A DNA stretch of 64,000 nt from Chloroflexota bacterium (GTDB lineage: Bacteria > Chloroflexota > Anaerolineae > Anaerolineales > VGOW01): NCBI GenBank assembly GCA_016213135.1, contig JACRBQ010000117.1:28552-92551 (forward strand). The letters run 5' to 3'. The notes under the pieces were generated by a model, which saw only the letters and a list, made by a program, of their open reading frames with translations, was not told where the DNA came from and did not search any database. Below are positions 23,477 to 32,875 of the stretch, one piece after another. The translations under genes and the position numbers were made by a program. Numbering within the stretch: position 1 is the first letter of the stretch; each line of letters opens with the position of its first letter.

Positions 23477-25822
23477 TCACTTCCCCAATGCCATCTTCAC
23501 CGCCGCGTAAGCATCCACGATGCCGTTTCCGATTGCATCGCGGCCGTTGTCGCCGAAGCAGCCGCCTGCCGTGCTGCCCGTGTACGGTGTGGCCGTGTCG
23601 CGCAGGATTTGTTCCGTGCGATCGATGTCGCCAATGAGCGCCGGGTTGGCCGACCACATGAGGGCCACCACGCCCACCACGTGCGGCCCGGCCATGGACG
23701 TGCCGCTCAACCGACCGTACGTGTTATTCGGCAGCGACGAAAACACGCCCACGCCGGGGGCGGCAATATCGGGTTTGTTGCGCCCGGAGCCGTCAACGGT
23801 CACCGGGCCGCGACTGCTGAAGCCGGCGATGTTGCCCGTGCTATCGATAGCGCCCACCGAGAAGGCGGAGTCGTACAGCGAGATGGGGTCGGCAATGGTG
23901 CTGCAGTTGGGGCCGTCGTTGCCTGCCGAGGCCACCACAAAAATTCCGGCGGCGCGCAGGGCGTCCACGGCGGGGCGCAGGGCGTCGGGGTCGCAGCCCT
24001 CGATGGGCGGGCAGCCCCACGAATCGTTGAGCACGTGCGCAGCGAGCGAGGGCTGGCCATCTTTGAACGGGTCGCCGCGTTGCGGAAAGGGCGCAAGCAT
24101 GAATTGCATGCAATCCAAATACAGGGCCGGGTTGCCGAGGTTGCGGTTAAGGTTCACGCACGCCATCCACTGCGCGCCGGGAGCCACGCCGATGCCGCGC
24201 CCGCCGAGAATGGTTCCCAGCGTGTGCGTGCCGTGGCCGCCTTCGTCATTGGGCGAGCGGGTGCCGTCCCACGGGTCGTACCAGTTGTAGTCGTCGCCGC
24301 CGGTGCGGCCTCGGTAGCCGTCGCTCAGGGCGGGGTGGCTGCCGTCCACGCCGGAGTCGGACTGGCCGACGACGAAGCCCTGACCGGTGACTCCGAATTC
24401 GGTCCACACTCGGTCTGCGCCGATCATTTTGATGTTCCAGCCGGGGTTCTCCGGTGGGGCCGAGTCCGGGCCGGGGCTGACGGGAATGGGTTGGGGCAGG
24501 GGCCGCAGGTGCGGACTGTCGAGCACGCGGTCAACGTCGGGGTGTGCCGCAAGGTAGAGGCGCAGCAACGGGCCGCCATCCACTTCGATGGCGTTGACGA
24601 GGTAATAAGGCGTGTAACCTATTCGCAGCGTGTCGAGCGTGTGGCGCAGGTCGGCCTGTGTGGTGTTGGCGTGAGCGGTGAGGGTGGTGTAAACGGCCGT
24701 GAGCCGTTCGGTGCGGTCGGCGACTCTCGCGGCGGCGGAAACGTCGGCCTGATTTTTGAGGATGACAAACAGTTTTTCGCCGTAGAAGCCGGGACGGCCC
24801 AAAGTGAAGAAGAGGGCCACGGCCCCGATCCACGCCGCCACGGCGGCACCCAGCAGCAGAGCGCGGGGCAGGGCAACGCGGCCCTGCACACGTCGGGCGA
24901 CCCAGAGGCCGGCCCCGACCACGAATCCAATTGCGGCGACGATCAGCCCGGCTCGCGCGGCCCATGACATGATCTCATCCCCGCCGAGCAGGATGGTCAG
25001 TTCGGAGGGGTCGAAGAAGAGGAGCGGGCCGGCGGCGGCGAGTCCGATGAGCAACCCGGCGGCGAGCGGGGTTTGGGCTAGTGCCATGGCAGCGAAGGCA
25101 AACGGCGGGAGGATGGCGAGGAGGAACAGCTGGTTACCACCGAAGCCGAGTGTTGATCCTAGGAGGGCCAGTGTGACGCCGAAGCCGAGGCCGTTGAGGA
25201 GGAAGTTACCGGCGGTGGGCGACAGTAGCAGCGCGGCCAGCAGGCCGAGGGCCAGCGCGACGGCGAGGTTGAGCACGGTGTCGCCCGGCGAGCCGAGCGC
25301 GCCCAGCGCGATGAACGGGTAGAGAGCGATTGCACCGGCGACGAGGGCGGCGGCGATGGGCGCGGCGCGCACCGGGCGCGTAGCGGCGTTCAACTGAGCG
25401 CCCCCGCGGCTGAGTGTGAGCCGGGCGATGATGGCCAGCGTTGCGGCGAATACGATTTGGAGGATCGCGCCGAGTTGGTTTTGATGCCACGAGAGGAAGT
25501 GAAGGAGGACGGCGGGGAAGGCCAACAGGGAGGCGATGAGCCACGTGCGGTAGATGGGGCGGAAGCGCGGGTCGCGCGAGGCAAAGGCCGGCAGGCCGAA
25601 GAGGGCTAGCGAGACGAAGCCCTGCACGACCGGGCTGAGTTTATCGACCCAGGCGAGGAAGTCGAGGCTGATTGAGGCTTGGGCGATTTGCCCGGCGTAC
25701 CACGCGACCAAGTGGTAGCCGAGGAGGCCGCAGGGCAGGGTGAGACCGGCGGCCACAAAAACGAGCACGGCGGCGGCGGATCCTTTGCGGGATACCGGGG
25801 GCACGACGGGATCGATGGTCAT
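23477..25822 (-). CDS. Subtilisin-like (S8) serine protease fused to a polytopic membrane domain
   Basis: 781 aa. Residues 1 to about 360 hold around ten hydrophobic segments; a prodomain-like region (about 370-460) follows, then a complete S8 catalytic domain. The triad is intact: Asp in VVGQSDSGVDGSHP, His in GGHGTHTLGTILGG, Ser in SGTSMAGPHVVG, with the oxyanion Asn in VASAGNDGPN. Orientation suggests the protease faces outside. Most subtilases have only a signal peptide, so the large membrane part is unusual. Two bases separate it from the Lon-N gene upstream, implying an operon. Confidence 0.9.
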   Translation of the reverse strand: MTIDPVVPPVSRKGSAAAVLVFVAAGLTLPCGLLGYHLVAWYAGQIAQASISLDFLAWVDKLSPVVQGFVSLALFGLPAFASRDPRFRPIYRTWLIASLLAFPAVLLHFLSWHQNQLGAILQIVFAATLAIIARLTLSRGGAQLNAATRPVRAAPIAAALVAGAIALYPFIALGALGSPGDTVLNLAVALALGLLAALLLSPTAGNFLLNGLGFGVTLALLGSTLGFGGNQLFLLAILPPFAFAAMALAQTPLAAGLLIGLAAAGPLLFFDPSELTILLGGDEIMSWAARAGLIVAAIGFVVGAGLWVARRVQGRVALPRALLLGAAVAAWIGAVALFFTLGRPGFYGEKLFVILKNQADVSAAARVADRTERLTAVYTTLTAHANTTQADLRHTLDTLRIGYTPYYLVNAIEVDGGPLLRLYLAAHPDVDRVLDSPHLRPLPQPIPVSPGPDSAPPENPGWNIKMIGADRVWTEFGVTGQGFVVGQSDSGVDGSHPALSDGYRGRTGGDDYNWYDPWDGTRSPNDEGGHGTHTLGTILGGRGIGVAPGAQWMACVNLNRNLGNPALYLDCMQFMLAPFPQRGDPFKDGQPSLAAHVLNDSWGCPPIEGCDPDALRPAVDALRAAGIFVVASAGNDGPNCSTIADPISLYDSAFSVGAIDSTGNIAGFSSRGPVTVDGSGRNKPDIAAPGVGVFSSLPNNTYGRLSGTSMAGPHVVGVVALMWSANPALIGDIDRTEQILRDTATPYTGSTAGGCFGDNGRDAIGNGIVDAYAAVKMALGK

Positions 25823-25824
25823 GC

Positions 25825-26499
25825 TCAGTTGTCGGAGAAAGGTTTGTTATCGGATGGGACGCGGGCGATGATGGCGTTGAGCAGCGGGATTTCGCTGCGA
25901 TAAATGGCGCGCTCCTCTTCGAGCAGTTCGATGGTGTCGGGCAGGGTGAGCAGTGTTTGCTTGGTGCGCGGGGGCGCTTGCAGCACAATGGCGGCGAGGT
26001 AGGCCAGGGCGAGCGGCTCTTCAGGCAGGCGCTGCACGTCGAACGGCGTCTCGGTGACTTTGGCCAGCATGGTCATATACCTCGACAGCCACGGGCGCAA
26101 CCGGCGGGCGAGGTCGGCGCTGGCCACCGGGTTGGGGTCGGTAAAGGGATAGTTTTCAACGATGGCTGAGAGGTACGGGCGGCGGTGATGGCGTAGTTCC
26201 AAAATGCGGAAGCGGTCTTGCCCGGCGGTCTCGATGTTGAAGCGCCCGGCAGACAGCCGTTCGACGCCGGTGATGCGGGCGCTGGTGCCCACGGTGTGGG
26301 GGGTGGCTTCGCCGCCGACCTCCGAGCCGGAGCTGATGAGCACCACGCCGAACGGGCGGTGGCCGCGCAGGCATTCGGTGATGAGACGTTTGTAGCGCTC
26401 CTCGAAGATGTGCAGCGGCAGCGGCATGCCGGGAAACAGCACGGTCTGCAACGGGAAGAGCGGCAGCTCATAGGGGGCTGATGATGCGGCAGGATTCAT
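25825..26499 (-). CDS. Lon N-terminal-domain protein
   Basis: 224 aa from the ATG at 26499; an in-frame TTG lies at 26505. LPLFPLQTVLFPGMPLPLHI and FEERYKRLITECL are hallmarks of the Lon substrate-binding domain standing alone, without AAA or protease domains. Such proteins are thought to be adaptors or E3-like factors, but no general function is proven. It precedes the membrane subtilase by two bases, so a joint role in protein quality control is possible. Confidence 0.85.
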   Translation of the reverse strand: MNPAASSAPYELPLFPLQTVLFPGMPLPLHIFEERYKRLITECLRGHRPFGVVLISSGSEVGGEATPHTVGTSARITGVERLSAGRFNIETAGQDRFRILELRHHRRPYLSAIVENYPFTDPNPVASADLARRLRPWLSRYMTMLAKVTETPFDVQRLPEEPLALAYLAAIVLQAPPRTKQTLLTLPDTIELLEEERAIYRSEIPLLNAIIARVPSDNKPFSDN

Positions 26500-26526
26500 T
26501 GACAAAGGAAATTGGTTGGGTATAAT
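26499..26526 (+). promoter_or_regulatory. Consensus sigma-70 promoter of tRNA-Leu
   Basis: TTGACA (26499-26504), 16-base spacer, TATAAT (26521-26526): both hexamers match the consensus exactly. The tRNA begins 33 bases after the -10 box. The -35 hexamer overlaps the start codon of the divergent Lon-N gene. Confidence 0.85.
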
Positions 26527-26558
26527 GACGCGCGATGCCCTGAAAATGCGGGATTAAC

Positions 26559-26640
26559 GCGGTCGTGCTGGAATTGGCAGACAGGCATGGTTGAGGGCCA
26601 TGTGTCGCAAGACGTGAGGGTTCAAGTCCCTCCGACCGCA
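26559..26640 (+). tRNA. tRNA-Leu (anticodon GAG)
   Basis: An 82-base cloverleaf. Acceptor GCGGTCG pairs with CGACCGC before discriminator A. D stem CTG/CAG encloses a loop with TTGG, anticodon stem CATGG/CCATG encloses TTGAGGG (anticodon GAG), a long variable arm follows as in class II tRNAs, and the T arm GAGGG-TTCAAGT-CCCTC is canonical. The 3' CCA is not encoded. It decodes CUC. Confidence 0.95.
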
Positions 26641-26650
26641 CTTGTAACGT

Positions 26651-26685
26651 CAAACTCCAAACTCCAAACTCCAAACCTTCAACTT
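26651..26685. repeat. Heptamer array (CAAACTC)
   Basis: Three exact CAAACTC units followed by CAAACCT and TCAACTT, directly after the tRNA. The unit is a close relative of AACTCAA at 8861. Rest of the 126-base gap before the ABC transporter holds nothing else I can identify. Confidence 0.7.
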
Positions 26686-26766
26686 CAAAGCCAAGTCTGC
26701 TGATTTCGCTGAAACGCCCTCAGCCGCTTCGCGTCAACCTACGTCAGCGCCTCGGCGCTTCTCTAC

Positions 26767-27549
26767 TCAGTGCAGGATTTGGCTGAGGAATTGACGCGTG
26801 CGTTCTTCGTGCGGATTCTGGAAGAAGTTGGCGGGCGACTCGCGCTCTACGATCGCGCCGCGATCCATGAAAATTATTTCGTCGGCGGCGTTGCGGGCGA
26901 ACCCCATTTCGTGACTCACGACCGCCATGGTCATCCCCTCTTTTGCCAGCTTCAACATCACGTCCAGCACTTCTTTGATCATCTCCGGGTCCAGCGCCGA
27001 CGTCGGTTCGTCGAACAGCATGATTTTGGGATTCATTGCCAGCGCCCGGGCAATGGCCACGCGCTGCTGCTGGCCGCCGGAGAGCTGGCCGGGGTAGGCG
27101 TCGGCTTTTTCGGGGATGCCCACTCGTTCCAGTTGTTCGTGGGCGACCCGCCTGGCCTCCTGCTCGCCGCGTTTCCGGACAATTTTTTGAGCGAGGGTGA
27201 TGTTGCCGATCGCGGTCAGGTGCGGGAAGAGGTTGAACTGCTGAAATACCATGCCCACTTCGGCGCGGACGGCGTTGATGTCTTTGTTGTTGTGCGTCAG
27301 CTTGATGCCGTCCACCCAGATTTCGCCGCTGGTGGGAGTCTCGAGATGATTGATGCAGCGCAGGACGGTGGATTTGCCCGATCCGCTGGGGCCGATGATC
27401 ACCACGACTTTGCCCGCGCCGACCGTGAAGCTCACGCCGGCCACGGCCGGGATGCCGTGAAACTTTTTGACGAGGTCGCGAATGACGATCATCCCGACGG
27501 GCGGGGCCGCTTCGGGGGAGGGCGAGGAACTGTCGGGTTGCATAGTCAT
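26767..27549 (-). CDS. glnQ: Polar amino acid ABC transporter ATP-binding protein
   Basis: 260 aa. Walker [11 protein letters not shown]-loop [12 protein letters not shown], signature [16 protein letters not shown], Walker [15 protein letters not shown] and switch His VSHEMGFA are all present, in the arrangement of GlnQ/HisP. It powers uptake of a polar amino acid with the permease at 27599 and the binding lipoprotein at 28557. It is the last gene of that operon and is preceded by a palindromic repeat. Substrate not determinable from this subunit. Confidence 0.93.
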   Translation of the reverse strand: MTMQPDSSSPSPEAAPPVGMIVIRDLVKKFHGIPAVAGVSFTVGAGKVVVIIGPSGSGKSTVLRCINHLETPTSGEIWVDGIKLTHNNKDINAVRAEVGMVFQQFNLFPHLTAIGNITLAQKIVRKRGEQEARRVAHEQLERVGIPEKADAYPGQLSGGQQQRVAIARALAMNPKIMLFDEPTSALDPEMIKEVLDVMLKLAKEGMTMAVVSHEMGFARNAADEIIFMDRGAIVERESPANFFQNPHEERTRQFLSQILH

Positions 27550-27563
27550 AGGTCAAGGCCTTT

Positions 27564-27597
27564 GTAGAGACGTTGCGCGCTTCGCGAACGTCTCTAC
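27564..27597. repeat. Palindromic GTAGAGACG repeat
   Basis: GTAGAGACGTT at 27564-27574 is answered by AACGTCTCTAC at 27587-27597, with GCGCGC-TTCGCG between that can extend the stem. It sits between the permease and ATPase genes of the ABC operon, one base from the permease stop. A second copy with a different core lies inside a coding sequence at 35710-35738. Confidence 0.8.
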
Positions 27598-27598
27598 T

Positions 27599-28465
27599 CT
27601 AGCGGCGGTGCGCCGATAGTCTTGTTTCGAGCGTCCGCACGCCCCGCGAAAGCAGGACGGTCATGGTGAGGTAGATAAAGGCCAGGATGCTGTATGACTG
27701 GAAGAACAGGAAAGTGCTGGCCGCGTACAGTTTGGTTAACTGGGTGATGTCCTCGACGCCGAGGACGGACACCAGCGAAGAATCCTTGAGCATGGCGACG
27801 AAATCGTTTCCGAGCGCGGGCAGGACGCGGCGAACCGCCTGTGGCAGGATGACGTAACGCATAGCCTGCACATAGCTCATGCCCAGGGCCCGGGCGGCTT
27901 CCATCTGGCCTCTCTCGATGGACTGGATTCCGGCGCGGAAGATTTCGGACTCGAAGGCGCCATACGCGACGGCCAGACCGATGATCACCCGCAGTTCGTT
28001 GGAGATGTTGCGGGTAGAGACTTTCGCCAGCGCGGCGCCAAGAGCGGTCTCAATACCCAACCGGCCACCCAAACCGTTGATGCCCGTCACGAGGAGCGGG
28101 ACGGCCACGAAGGCAATGTACATCAACAGCACCAGGATTGGGACGCCGCGCACCACCTCCACGTAAAATGAGGCGATGTTCAGAATGACTCTGTTGCTGG
28201 AAACCCGCGCCAGGCCGACAAACAGGCCGATGATAACGGCCAGGAAGTAGGCCGACAACGTGACCCGGATGGTGACGCCGATCCCGGCGGCAATCGCGCC
28301 GAAGATAACCGACATCCGCTGGTTGGTGACGACCTGGAAGACGACCACCAGCCCGATCAGGATGGCGACGATTAACCACCAGGGCCAGTCGGCCATGCGT
28401 TCCAGCCCCGGCGCGATGCGCGACTGGCGTGATGGGTCGAGTGAGAGGCGTCGCTCTTCGGCCAT
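27599..28465 (-). CDS. Polar amino acid ABC transporter permease
   Basis: 288 aa. About six membrane helices. The EAA loop that contacts the ATPase is clear: FRAGIQSIERGQMEAARALG followed by MSYVQAMRYVILPQAVRR. This is the HisM/GlnP type. Only one permease gene is present, so the channel should be a homodimer. The C-terminal part KLYAASTFLFFQSYSIL is standard for the family. It lies downstream of the binding protein with a hairpin between. Confidence 0.92.
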   Translation of the reverse strand: MAEERRLSLDPSRQSRIAPGLERMADWPWWLIVAILIGLVVVFQVVTNQRMSVIFGAIAAGIGVTIRVTLSAYFLAVIIGLFVGLARVSSNRVILNIASFYVEVVRGVPILVLLMYIAFVAVPLLVTGINGLGGRLGIETALGAALAKVSTRNISNELRVIIGLAVAYGAFESEIFRAGIQSIERGQMEAARALGMSYVQAMRYVILPQAVRRVLPALGNDFVAMLKDSSLVSVLGVEDITQLTKLYAASTFLFFQSYSILAFIYLTMTVLLSRGVRTLETRLSAHRR

Positions 28466-28510
28466 GGAGTGTCCTTGAGAGGGGCGGGCTAACGCGGCGG
28501 CCAGAACGAA

Positions 28511-28538
28511 GCCTGCCGAGGTATTTCTCTCGGCAGGC
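28511..28538 (-). terminator. Intercistronic hairpin between binding protein and permease
   Basis: A perfect 10-bp stem (GCCTGCCGAG / CTCGGCAGGC) with an 8-base loop. It lies just after the stop of the solute-binding-protein gene on the minus strand. Hairpins at this place in ABC operons usually protect the upstream mRNA or partly terminate, so that more binding protein than permease is made. There is no U-tract. Confidence 0.6.
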
Positions 28539-28556
28539 TCTTGGGTGACATTCGAT

Positions 28557-29381
28557 CTATTTGTCGGTCAGGAACCACTTGGCGTAGATCGCGTCGAGGG
28601 TGCCGTCGGCCTTCATGGCGGCCAGGGCCTGATTGACTGGATCGAGCAGGTTGCTGCCCTTGGGGAAGACGAAGCCCAGTTCTTCGCTGGTCAGCGGTTC
28701 ACCCACCAGTTTGAGCTTGTTGGGGTTGGCGCCGATGTAGCCTTCCCCGGCGACGTTGTCCATGACGGTGGTGTCAATATCGCCGTTGAGCAGGGCCTGC
28801 ACGATCAGGCCGTATTGGTCAAAGGCCACCACGTTGTCTTCGCCAAACAACTCGACCGCCAGATCGTAGTTGGTGGTGCCGGGCTGAGCGCCCGCCTTAA
28901 AGCCGGCAATGGCTTTCAACTCTTCGGCGTTCGCGAACCGGCTCTCGTCGGCGCGCACGAGCAACTGTTGCGACAGTTGGATGTACGGCGTGGAGAAGTC
29001 CACGTGCTGGGCGCGCTCGGCGGTGATGGTGATGCCGTCGGCGGCGATGTCAAACTCGGCCTGCCCGGTTCCGCCCATCACGGCCACAATCGAGTCCCAA
29101 CTGGTTTGCTCAAAGGTGGGCTTGCAGTTCAGCCGCTTGCAAGCGTCCGCGAACAGGTCGTAATCGTAGCCCACGGCCTTGCCGGTCGCCTCGTCGATGA
29201 AGTTGAACGGGTTGTACGCGTTTTCCACCGCGATGCGGATTTCGCGGCCCCCCAGATCGGGCAGGCCGCCGGCCGGCGCCGCCGTTGCGGCCGGGGCAGC
29301 CGTGGTGGCGGCCCCGCCACAGGCCGCCAACAACAACGCGGCGGCAACGAACACTGTGATCATCCAATACGATTTTTTCAT
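28557..29381 (-). CDS. Polar amino acid ABC transporter substrate-binding lipoprotein
   Basis: 274 aa. Lipoprotein signal with lipobox LLAAC (Cys about residue 21), then an Ala/Thr/Pro-rich stalk and an SBP family 3 domain: [72 protein letters not shown]. Arg at the TAERA-type motif binds the amino acid carboxylate in this family. A very strong AAGGAGGAG precedes the ATG, in line with high expression. Amino acid specificity is uncertain. Confidence 0.92.
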   Translation of the reverse strand: MKKSYWMITVFVAAALLLAACGGAATTAAPAATAAPAGGLPDLGGREIRIAVENAYNPFNFIDEATGKAVGYDYDLFADACKRLNCKPTFEQTSWDSIVAVMGGTGQAEFDIAADGITITAERAQHVDFSTPYIQLSQQLLVRADESRFANAEELKAIAGFKAGAQPGTTNYDLAVELFGEDNVVAFDQYGLIVQALLNGDIDTTVMDNVAGEGYIGANPNKLKLVGEPLTSEELGFVFPKGSNLLDPVNQALAAMKADGTLDAIYAKWFLTDK

Positions 29382-29407
29382 TTTTCTCCTCCTTGAGATT
29401 TACGGCG

Positions 29408-29413
29408 ATTATA
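29408..29413 (-). promoter_or_regulatory. Extended -10 box of the amino acid ABC operon
   Basis: On the minus strand TGCTATAAT, a perfect TATAAT with the TGn extension, 26 bases before the ATG at 29381. No -35 match at the expected distance. Confidence 0.55.
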
Positions 29414-29439
29414 GCACCATGAGCAAAACGCGCCTGGTG

Positions 29440-30936
29440 TTATCCAACCCAGTCAAACGTGCGCGTGACCGCTTTGAGCCAGCCCCGGTGCAACTGCTCG
29501 CGGCGGCGAGCGGGCATGGCCGGCCTCCACATTTTGTCCTTGCTCCAGTTGGCGCGTAGGTCGTCCAATTTGCTCCAGAAACCCACCGCCAGTCCGGCGG
29601 CATAGGCCGCGCCCAGCGAAGTAGTCTCGGCCACCGTGGGGCGGATGACCGGCACGCCGAGAATGTCGGCCTGGAACTGCATCAGCGTATCGTTGTGCAC
29701 CATGCCGCCGTCCACCTTCAGCGCCTTCAGTTTCACTCCGGAATCTTTATTCATCGCGTCCAGCACCTCGCGGGTTTGGTAGGCCGTGGCCTCCAGCGCT
29801 GCGCGGGCAAGGTGGCCTTTGTTGATGTAGCGCGTGAGGCCGACGATGGCGCCCCGGGCATTGTTCTTCCAATAGGGCGCATACAATCCTGAAAACGCCG
29901 GGACGAAGTAGATGCCGCCGTTGTCGTCCACCGTTTTCGCCAGTGCCTCCACCTCCGCCGAACTCGCAATCAGCCCCAGGTTGTCGCGCAACCATTGCAC
30001 CAGCGCCCCGGTGACGGCAATGGAGCCTTCGAGCGCGTACACGGCCTTGCCGTTGCCGATCTTGTACGCCAGCGTGGTGAGCAGCCCGTTCTTGCTTTGC
30101 ACCGGCGCCGCGCCCGTGTTGAGCAGCATAAAGCAGCCCGTGCCGTAAGTGTTCTTCGCCTCGCCCGGCGCGAAGCACGTCTGCCCGAACAGCGCGGCCT
30201 GCTGGTCGCCGAGGTCGCCCGCCACCGGCACTCCGGCCAGCGCGCCCGTAGCCAAAGCATACACCTCGCTGGAGGCTTTGATGGCTGGCAGCATGGCGCG
30301 CGGCACGCTCATGGCTTTGAGAATATCGTCGTCCCAATCCAGCGTTTTGAGATTCATCAGCATGGTGCGGCTGGCATTGGTCACATCGGTGACGTGTATG
30401 CCTCCGACGGGGCCGCCGGTGAGATTCCAGATCAGCCACGAGTCGACGTTGCCGAAGAGCAGTTCGCCCTTTTTTGCGCGGGCGCGCGCGCCGGGCACAT
30501 TGTCCAGTATCCATCGTATTTTGGGGCCGGAGAAATACGTCGCCAGTGGCAAGCCCGTTTTGCGCCGGAAGCGGTCCTGCCCGCCCGCGCGAGCGAGCCT
30601 GTTGCAGAAGTTGGCGGTGCGCGTGTCCTGCCACACAATGGCATTGTACACGGGTTGGCCAGTGACCCGATCCCACACCACGATGGTTTCGCGCTGGTTG
30701 GTGATGCCCACGGCGGCAAGGTCCGGGGCGGCGAGGCCGCCCTTGCTCAGCGCCCCGGCAATCACCTCTTGCGTGCGCGCCCAAATCTCCAGCGGGTCGT
30801 GTTCCACCCAGCCGGGCCGGGGGAAAATCTGCCGGTGTTCCTTTTGATCGAAAGCGACCACTTTCCCGGCGCGGTCAAAAATCATGCAACGGGTGCTGGT
30901 GGTTCCCTGATCAATGGCAGCGACAAAATTCGGCAT
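29440..30936 (-). CDS. glpK: Glycerol kinase
   Basis: 498 aa, normal length. It makes glycerol-3-phosphate from glycerol and [22 protein letters not shown], the [18 protein letters not shown] block, [17 protein letters not shown] and [10 protein letters not shown] are characteristic of GlpK rather than other FGGY kinases; [20 protein letters not shown] is the C-terminal signature. No facilitator or dehydrogenase gene is nearby. It lies 15 bases downstream of a creatininase-family gene. Confidence 0.95.
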   Translation of the reverse strand: MPNFVAAIDQGTTSTRCMIFDRAGKVVAFDQKEHRQIFPRPGWVEHDPLEIWARTQEVIAGALSKGGLAAPDLAAVGITNQRETIVVWDRVTGQPVYNAIVWQDTRTANFCNRLARAGGQDRFRRKTGLPLATYFSGPKIRWILDNVPGARARAKKGELLFGNVDSWLIWNLTGGPVGGIHVTDVTNASRTMLMNLKTLDWDDDILKAMSVPRAMLPAIKASSEVYALATGALAGVPVAGDLGDQQAALFGQTCFAPGEAKNTYGTGCFMLLNTGAAPVQSKNGLLTTLAYKIGNGKAVYALEGSIAVTGALVQWLRDNLGLIASSAEVEALAKTVDDNGGIYFVPAFSGLYAPYWKNNARGAIVGLTRYINKGHLARAALEATAYQTREVLDAMNKDSGVKLKALKVDGGMVHNDTLMQFQADILGVPVIRPTVAETTSLGAAYAAGLAVGFWSKLDDLRANWSKDKMWRPAMPARRREQLHRGWLKAVTRTFDWVG

Positions 30937-30951
30937 CGGCTCTCCTGGCGA

Positions 30952-31764
30952 TCAATGGTGATCGACCCTGGGCTTGATCTCAATCGTCTGAAACTCGCGC
31001 ACCAGTTCCACAAACCGTTCCACGGTCACGTCGAACATGCGCTTGCCGAACTCGGCGGTGGCGGCCCCGGCGTCGCCGCAAATGCCCTCTTTCGAGAAGC
31101 GGCTCCACCAATCCTGCCAGGCGTAAGCGCTCGGCTCCGGGTAATCCCAGTTGAAATACTTGAGCTTGCGCTGGCCGATGTCGCGGTAGGCTTTGTCCAT
31201 TTGTACCCGGTCCGGGTGCAAGTGCAGCATCATCGAGGTTTCGTATTCGCAGGCGTGGCCCACACTGCCGGGGCCGCCCTTGCGCTCGGCGTTGAGCACG
31301 TCGGCCACCAGCGAGGGGTCTACGGCGGCGTTGACGGTGGTGCTGGCGCACACCACGCCCGTAGCCAGCACGCACTTGCGCGCCGCCAGATCGCAAATGG
31401 AATGGTTGGAGCCGTGGCCGTTGACGATGAGGATGTGGGTGAAACCGTGCCGCGCCACCGAGATGGCAACTTGCGACAGATAGGCCAGGGTGGTTTCAAT
31501 GTCCACGGCAATCACGCCGGGGAAGTCCATATGATGCTCGTCCAGCCCAAAGGGGATGGTGGGCAGCACTAGCAAGTCGCCGGCGGCGCGTCCGCCGCAG
31601 GCGGCTAGCACGCCTTCCAAAATGTCATTGTCGGTGGAGAGCGGCGTGTGCGGGCCGTGGTCTTCCACCGCGCCGATGGGCACGGCCACCACCGGCTGGG
31701 GCTTGCGGGCAATAGACGCTTTCATTTCGGGCCAGGTCATGCGGTCGTATCGCCATTGAATCAT
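30952..31764 (-). CDS. Creatininase-family amidohydrolase
   Basis: 270 aa from the ATG at 31764; residues predicted further upstream are translated palindromic repeat. The metal ligands are in AVPIGAVEDHGPHTPLSTDN (Glu, His, Asp) and LIVNGHGSNHS. The family includes creatininase, the Fapy hydrolase ArfB and MftE. The MftE/F420-peptide context is absent here. The C-terminal half includes CEYETSMMLHLHPDRV. The actual substrate is unknown; neighbouring glpK gives no direct hint. Confidence 0.85.
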   Translation of the reverse strand: MIQWRYDRMTWPEMKASIARKPQPVVAVPIGAVEDHGPHTPLSTDNDILEGVLAACGGRAAGDLLVLPTIPFGLDEHHMDFPGVIAVDIETTLAYLSQVAISVARHGFTHILIVNGHGSNHSICDLAARKCVLATGVVCASTTVNAAVDPSLVADVLNAERKGGPGSVGHACEYETSMMLHLHPDRVQMDKAYRDIGQRKLKYFNWDYPEPSAYAWQDWWSRFSKEGICGDAGAATAEFGKRMFDVTVERFVELVREFQTIEIKPRVDHH

Positions 31765-31795
31765 AGGTGTCCTCGGTTCGTATCTTCTCAAAATT

Positions 31796-31848
31796 GTGGG
31801 GGCGAACCTGTGTGTTCGCCCAGGGCAGACACACAGGTCTGCCCCCAC
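31796..31848. repeat. Compound palindromic repeat, GTGGGGGCGAAC type
   Basis: Outer arms GTGGGGGC (31796-31803) and GCCCCCAC (31841-31848) enclose two smaller hairpins, GGGCGAAC..GTTCGCCC and CAGAC..GTCTG, whose loops both carry a CTGTGT-like or ACACAG core. AAATT/AATTT flank it. Lies upstream of the creatininase gene and downstream of yitT. Confidence 0.8.
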
Positions 31849-31913
31849 CCCAATTTATTGAGATGATGCCTCGGTTCGGGTGAATACTTGAGGCGTGAGT
31901 CGCGATCCGTTAA

Positions 31914-32780
31914 TTACGGCAGGCGATGAGCGCCGCTCAACGGTTTGAAGCCCTCGCCCAGCGCCTCGTGCGCTACGCCGATGACCACAAACGCCTGCGG
32001 GTCGGCTTCGTGGATGATTGCCTTGAGTTGCGCCACCTCGGCGCGGCTGACGACGCAAAATAAAACTTGTTTGTTTCGCCCGGAGTATAGCCCGGTTCCG
32101 GGCCAGGCGGTGATGCCCCGCGCCAGTTCATCCATGATGTGCCGGGCCACGGCCTCGGGCTGCTCGGTGACGATCGTGGCGGTGCGCGCCACATCGGAGC
32201 CTTCGAGGAACAGGTCGGTGGCGACGCCCCAAACATACAGGGCAATGATGGCGTATAGCGCCTGCTCCCAACTGAAGGCCAGCCCGGCCACCATTACCAC
32301 TACCGAGTCGGTGTACAGGTAGCTTTGCGACAGCGAGATGCCGTAGCGCAGCGACAGCAGCCGCGCCAGAATCTCAGTGCCGCCGCTGGTGCCTTGCGCC
32401 CGGATGACCAGCCCGGAGCCAATGCCGCCGATGACGCCGCCGTAGAGCGCGTTGAGCAGCAGATCGTGAGTCAGTCCGGCGCGGGGCAGGAGCAGTGTCA
32501 GACTATCCAATCCGACGGAGAATACCACTGAGGCGAACACTGTGCGTATCAAGAAACGCCGCCCGCCCAAATAGCGCCAGCCCAGCCAAAACAGGGGCAG
32601 GTTGCCTGCCAGCACCATCATGCCGATGGGCCAGCCGGTGAATTTATTGACGATGAGCGCCGCGCCGCTCATGCCGCCGGCCGCCAATTGCGCCGGGATG
32701 AGGAACAGCACCATGCACGCGGCCTGCATCATCGCCCCCACAAAGATGATCGCGTAGTCTCGAACCTGCGCCAGTTTCAT
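31914..32780 (-). CDS. YitT family membrane protein
   Basis: 288 aa. Five or six membrane helices in the first 200 residues (GMSGAALIVNKFTGWPIGMM, GGIGSGLVIRAQGTSGGTEI is the family signature), then a cytoplasmic DUF2179 domain (RNKQVLFCVVSRAEVAQLKA). YitT proteins are widespread and of unknown transport role. The start is the ATG at 32780. It is divergent from the phosphodiesterase lipoprotein gene, with 95 bases between starts. Confidence 0.9.
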   Translation of the reverse strand: MKLAQVRDYAIIFVGAMMQAACMVLFLIPAQLAAGGMSGAALIVNKFTGWPIGMMVLAGNLPLFWLGWRYLGGRRFLIRTVFASVVFSVGLDSLTLLLPRAGLTHDLLLNALYGGVIGGIGSGLVIRAQGTSGGTEILARLLSLRYGISLSQSYLYTDSVVVMVAGLAFSWEQALYAIIALYVWGVATDLFLEGSDVARTATIVTEQPEAVARHIMDELARGITAWPGTGLYSGRNKQVLFCVVSRAEVAQLKAIIHEADPQAFVVIGVAHEALGEGFKPLSGAHRLP

Positions 32781-32841
32781 AGGGTGAAAAGGTATCCGCG
32801 ATTCGGAAAGATGTCAAGCGCGGCCGTTCGTCGGTCTTGGC

Positions 32842-32869
32842 CTGACAACCCACCGTTCGGTGCTACACT
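32842..32869 (+). promoter_or_regulatory. Promoter of a probable leaderless lipoprotein mRNA
   Basis: CTGACA (32842-32847), a 16-base spacer ending in TGC, then TACACT (32864-32869). The ATG at 32876 begins six bases after the -10 box, and no ribosome-binding site intervenes, so the transcript should begin at the start codon. Confidence 0.65.
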
Positions 32870-32875
32870 CTTGGA

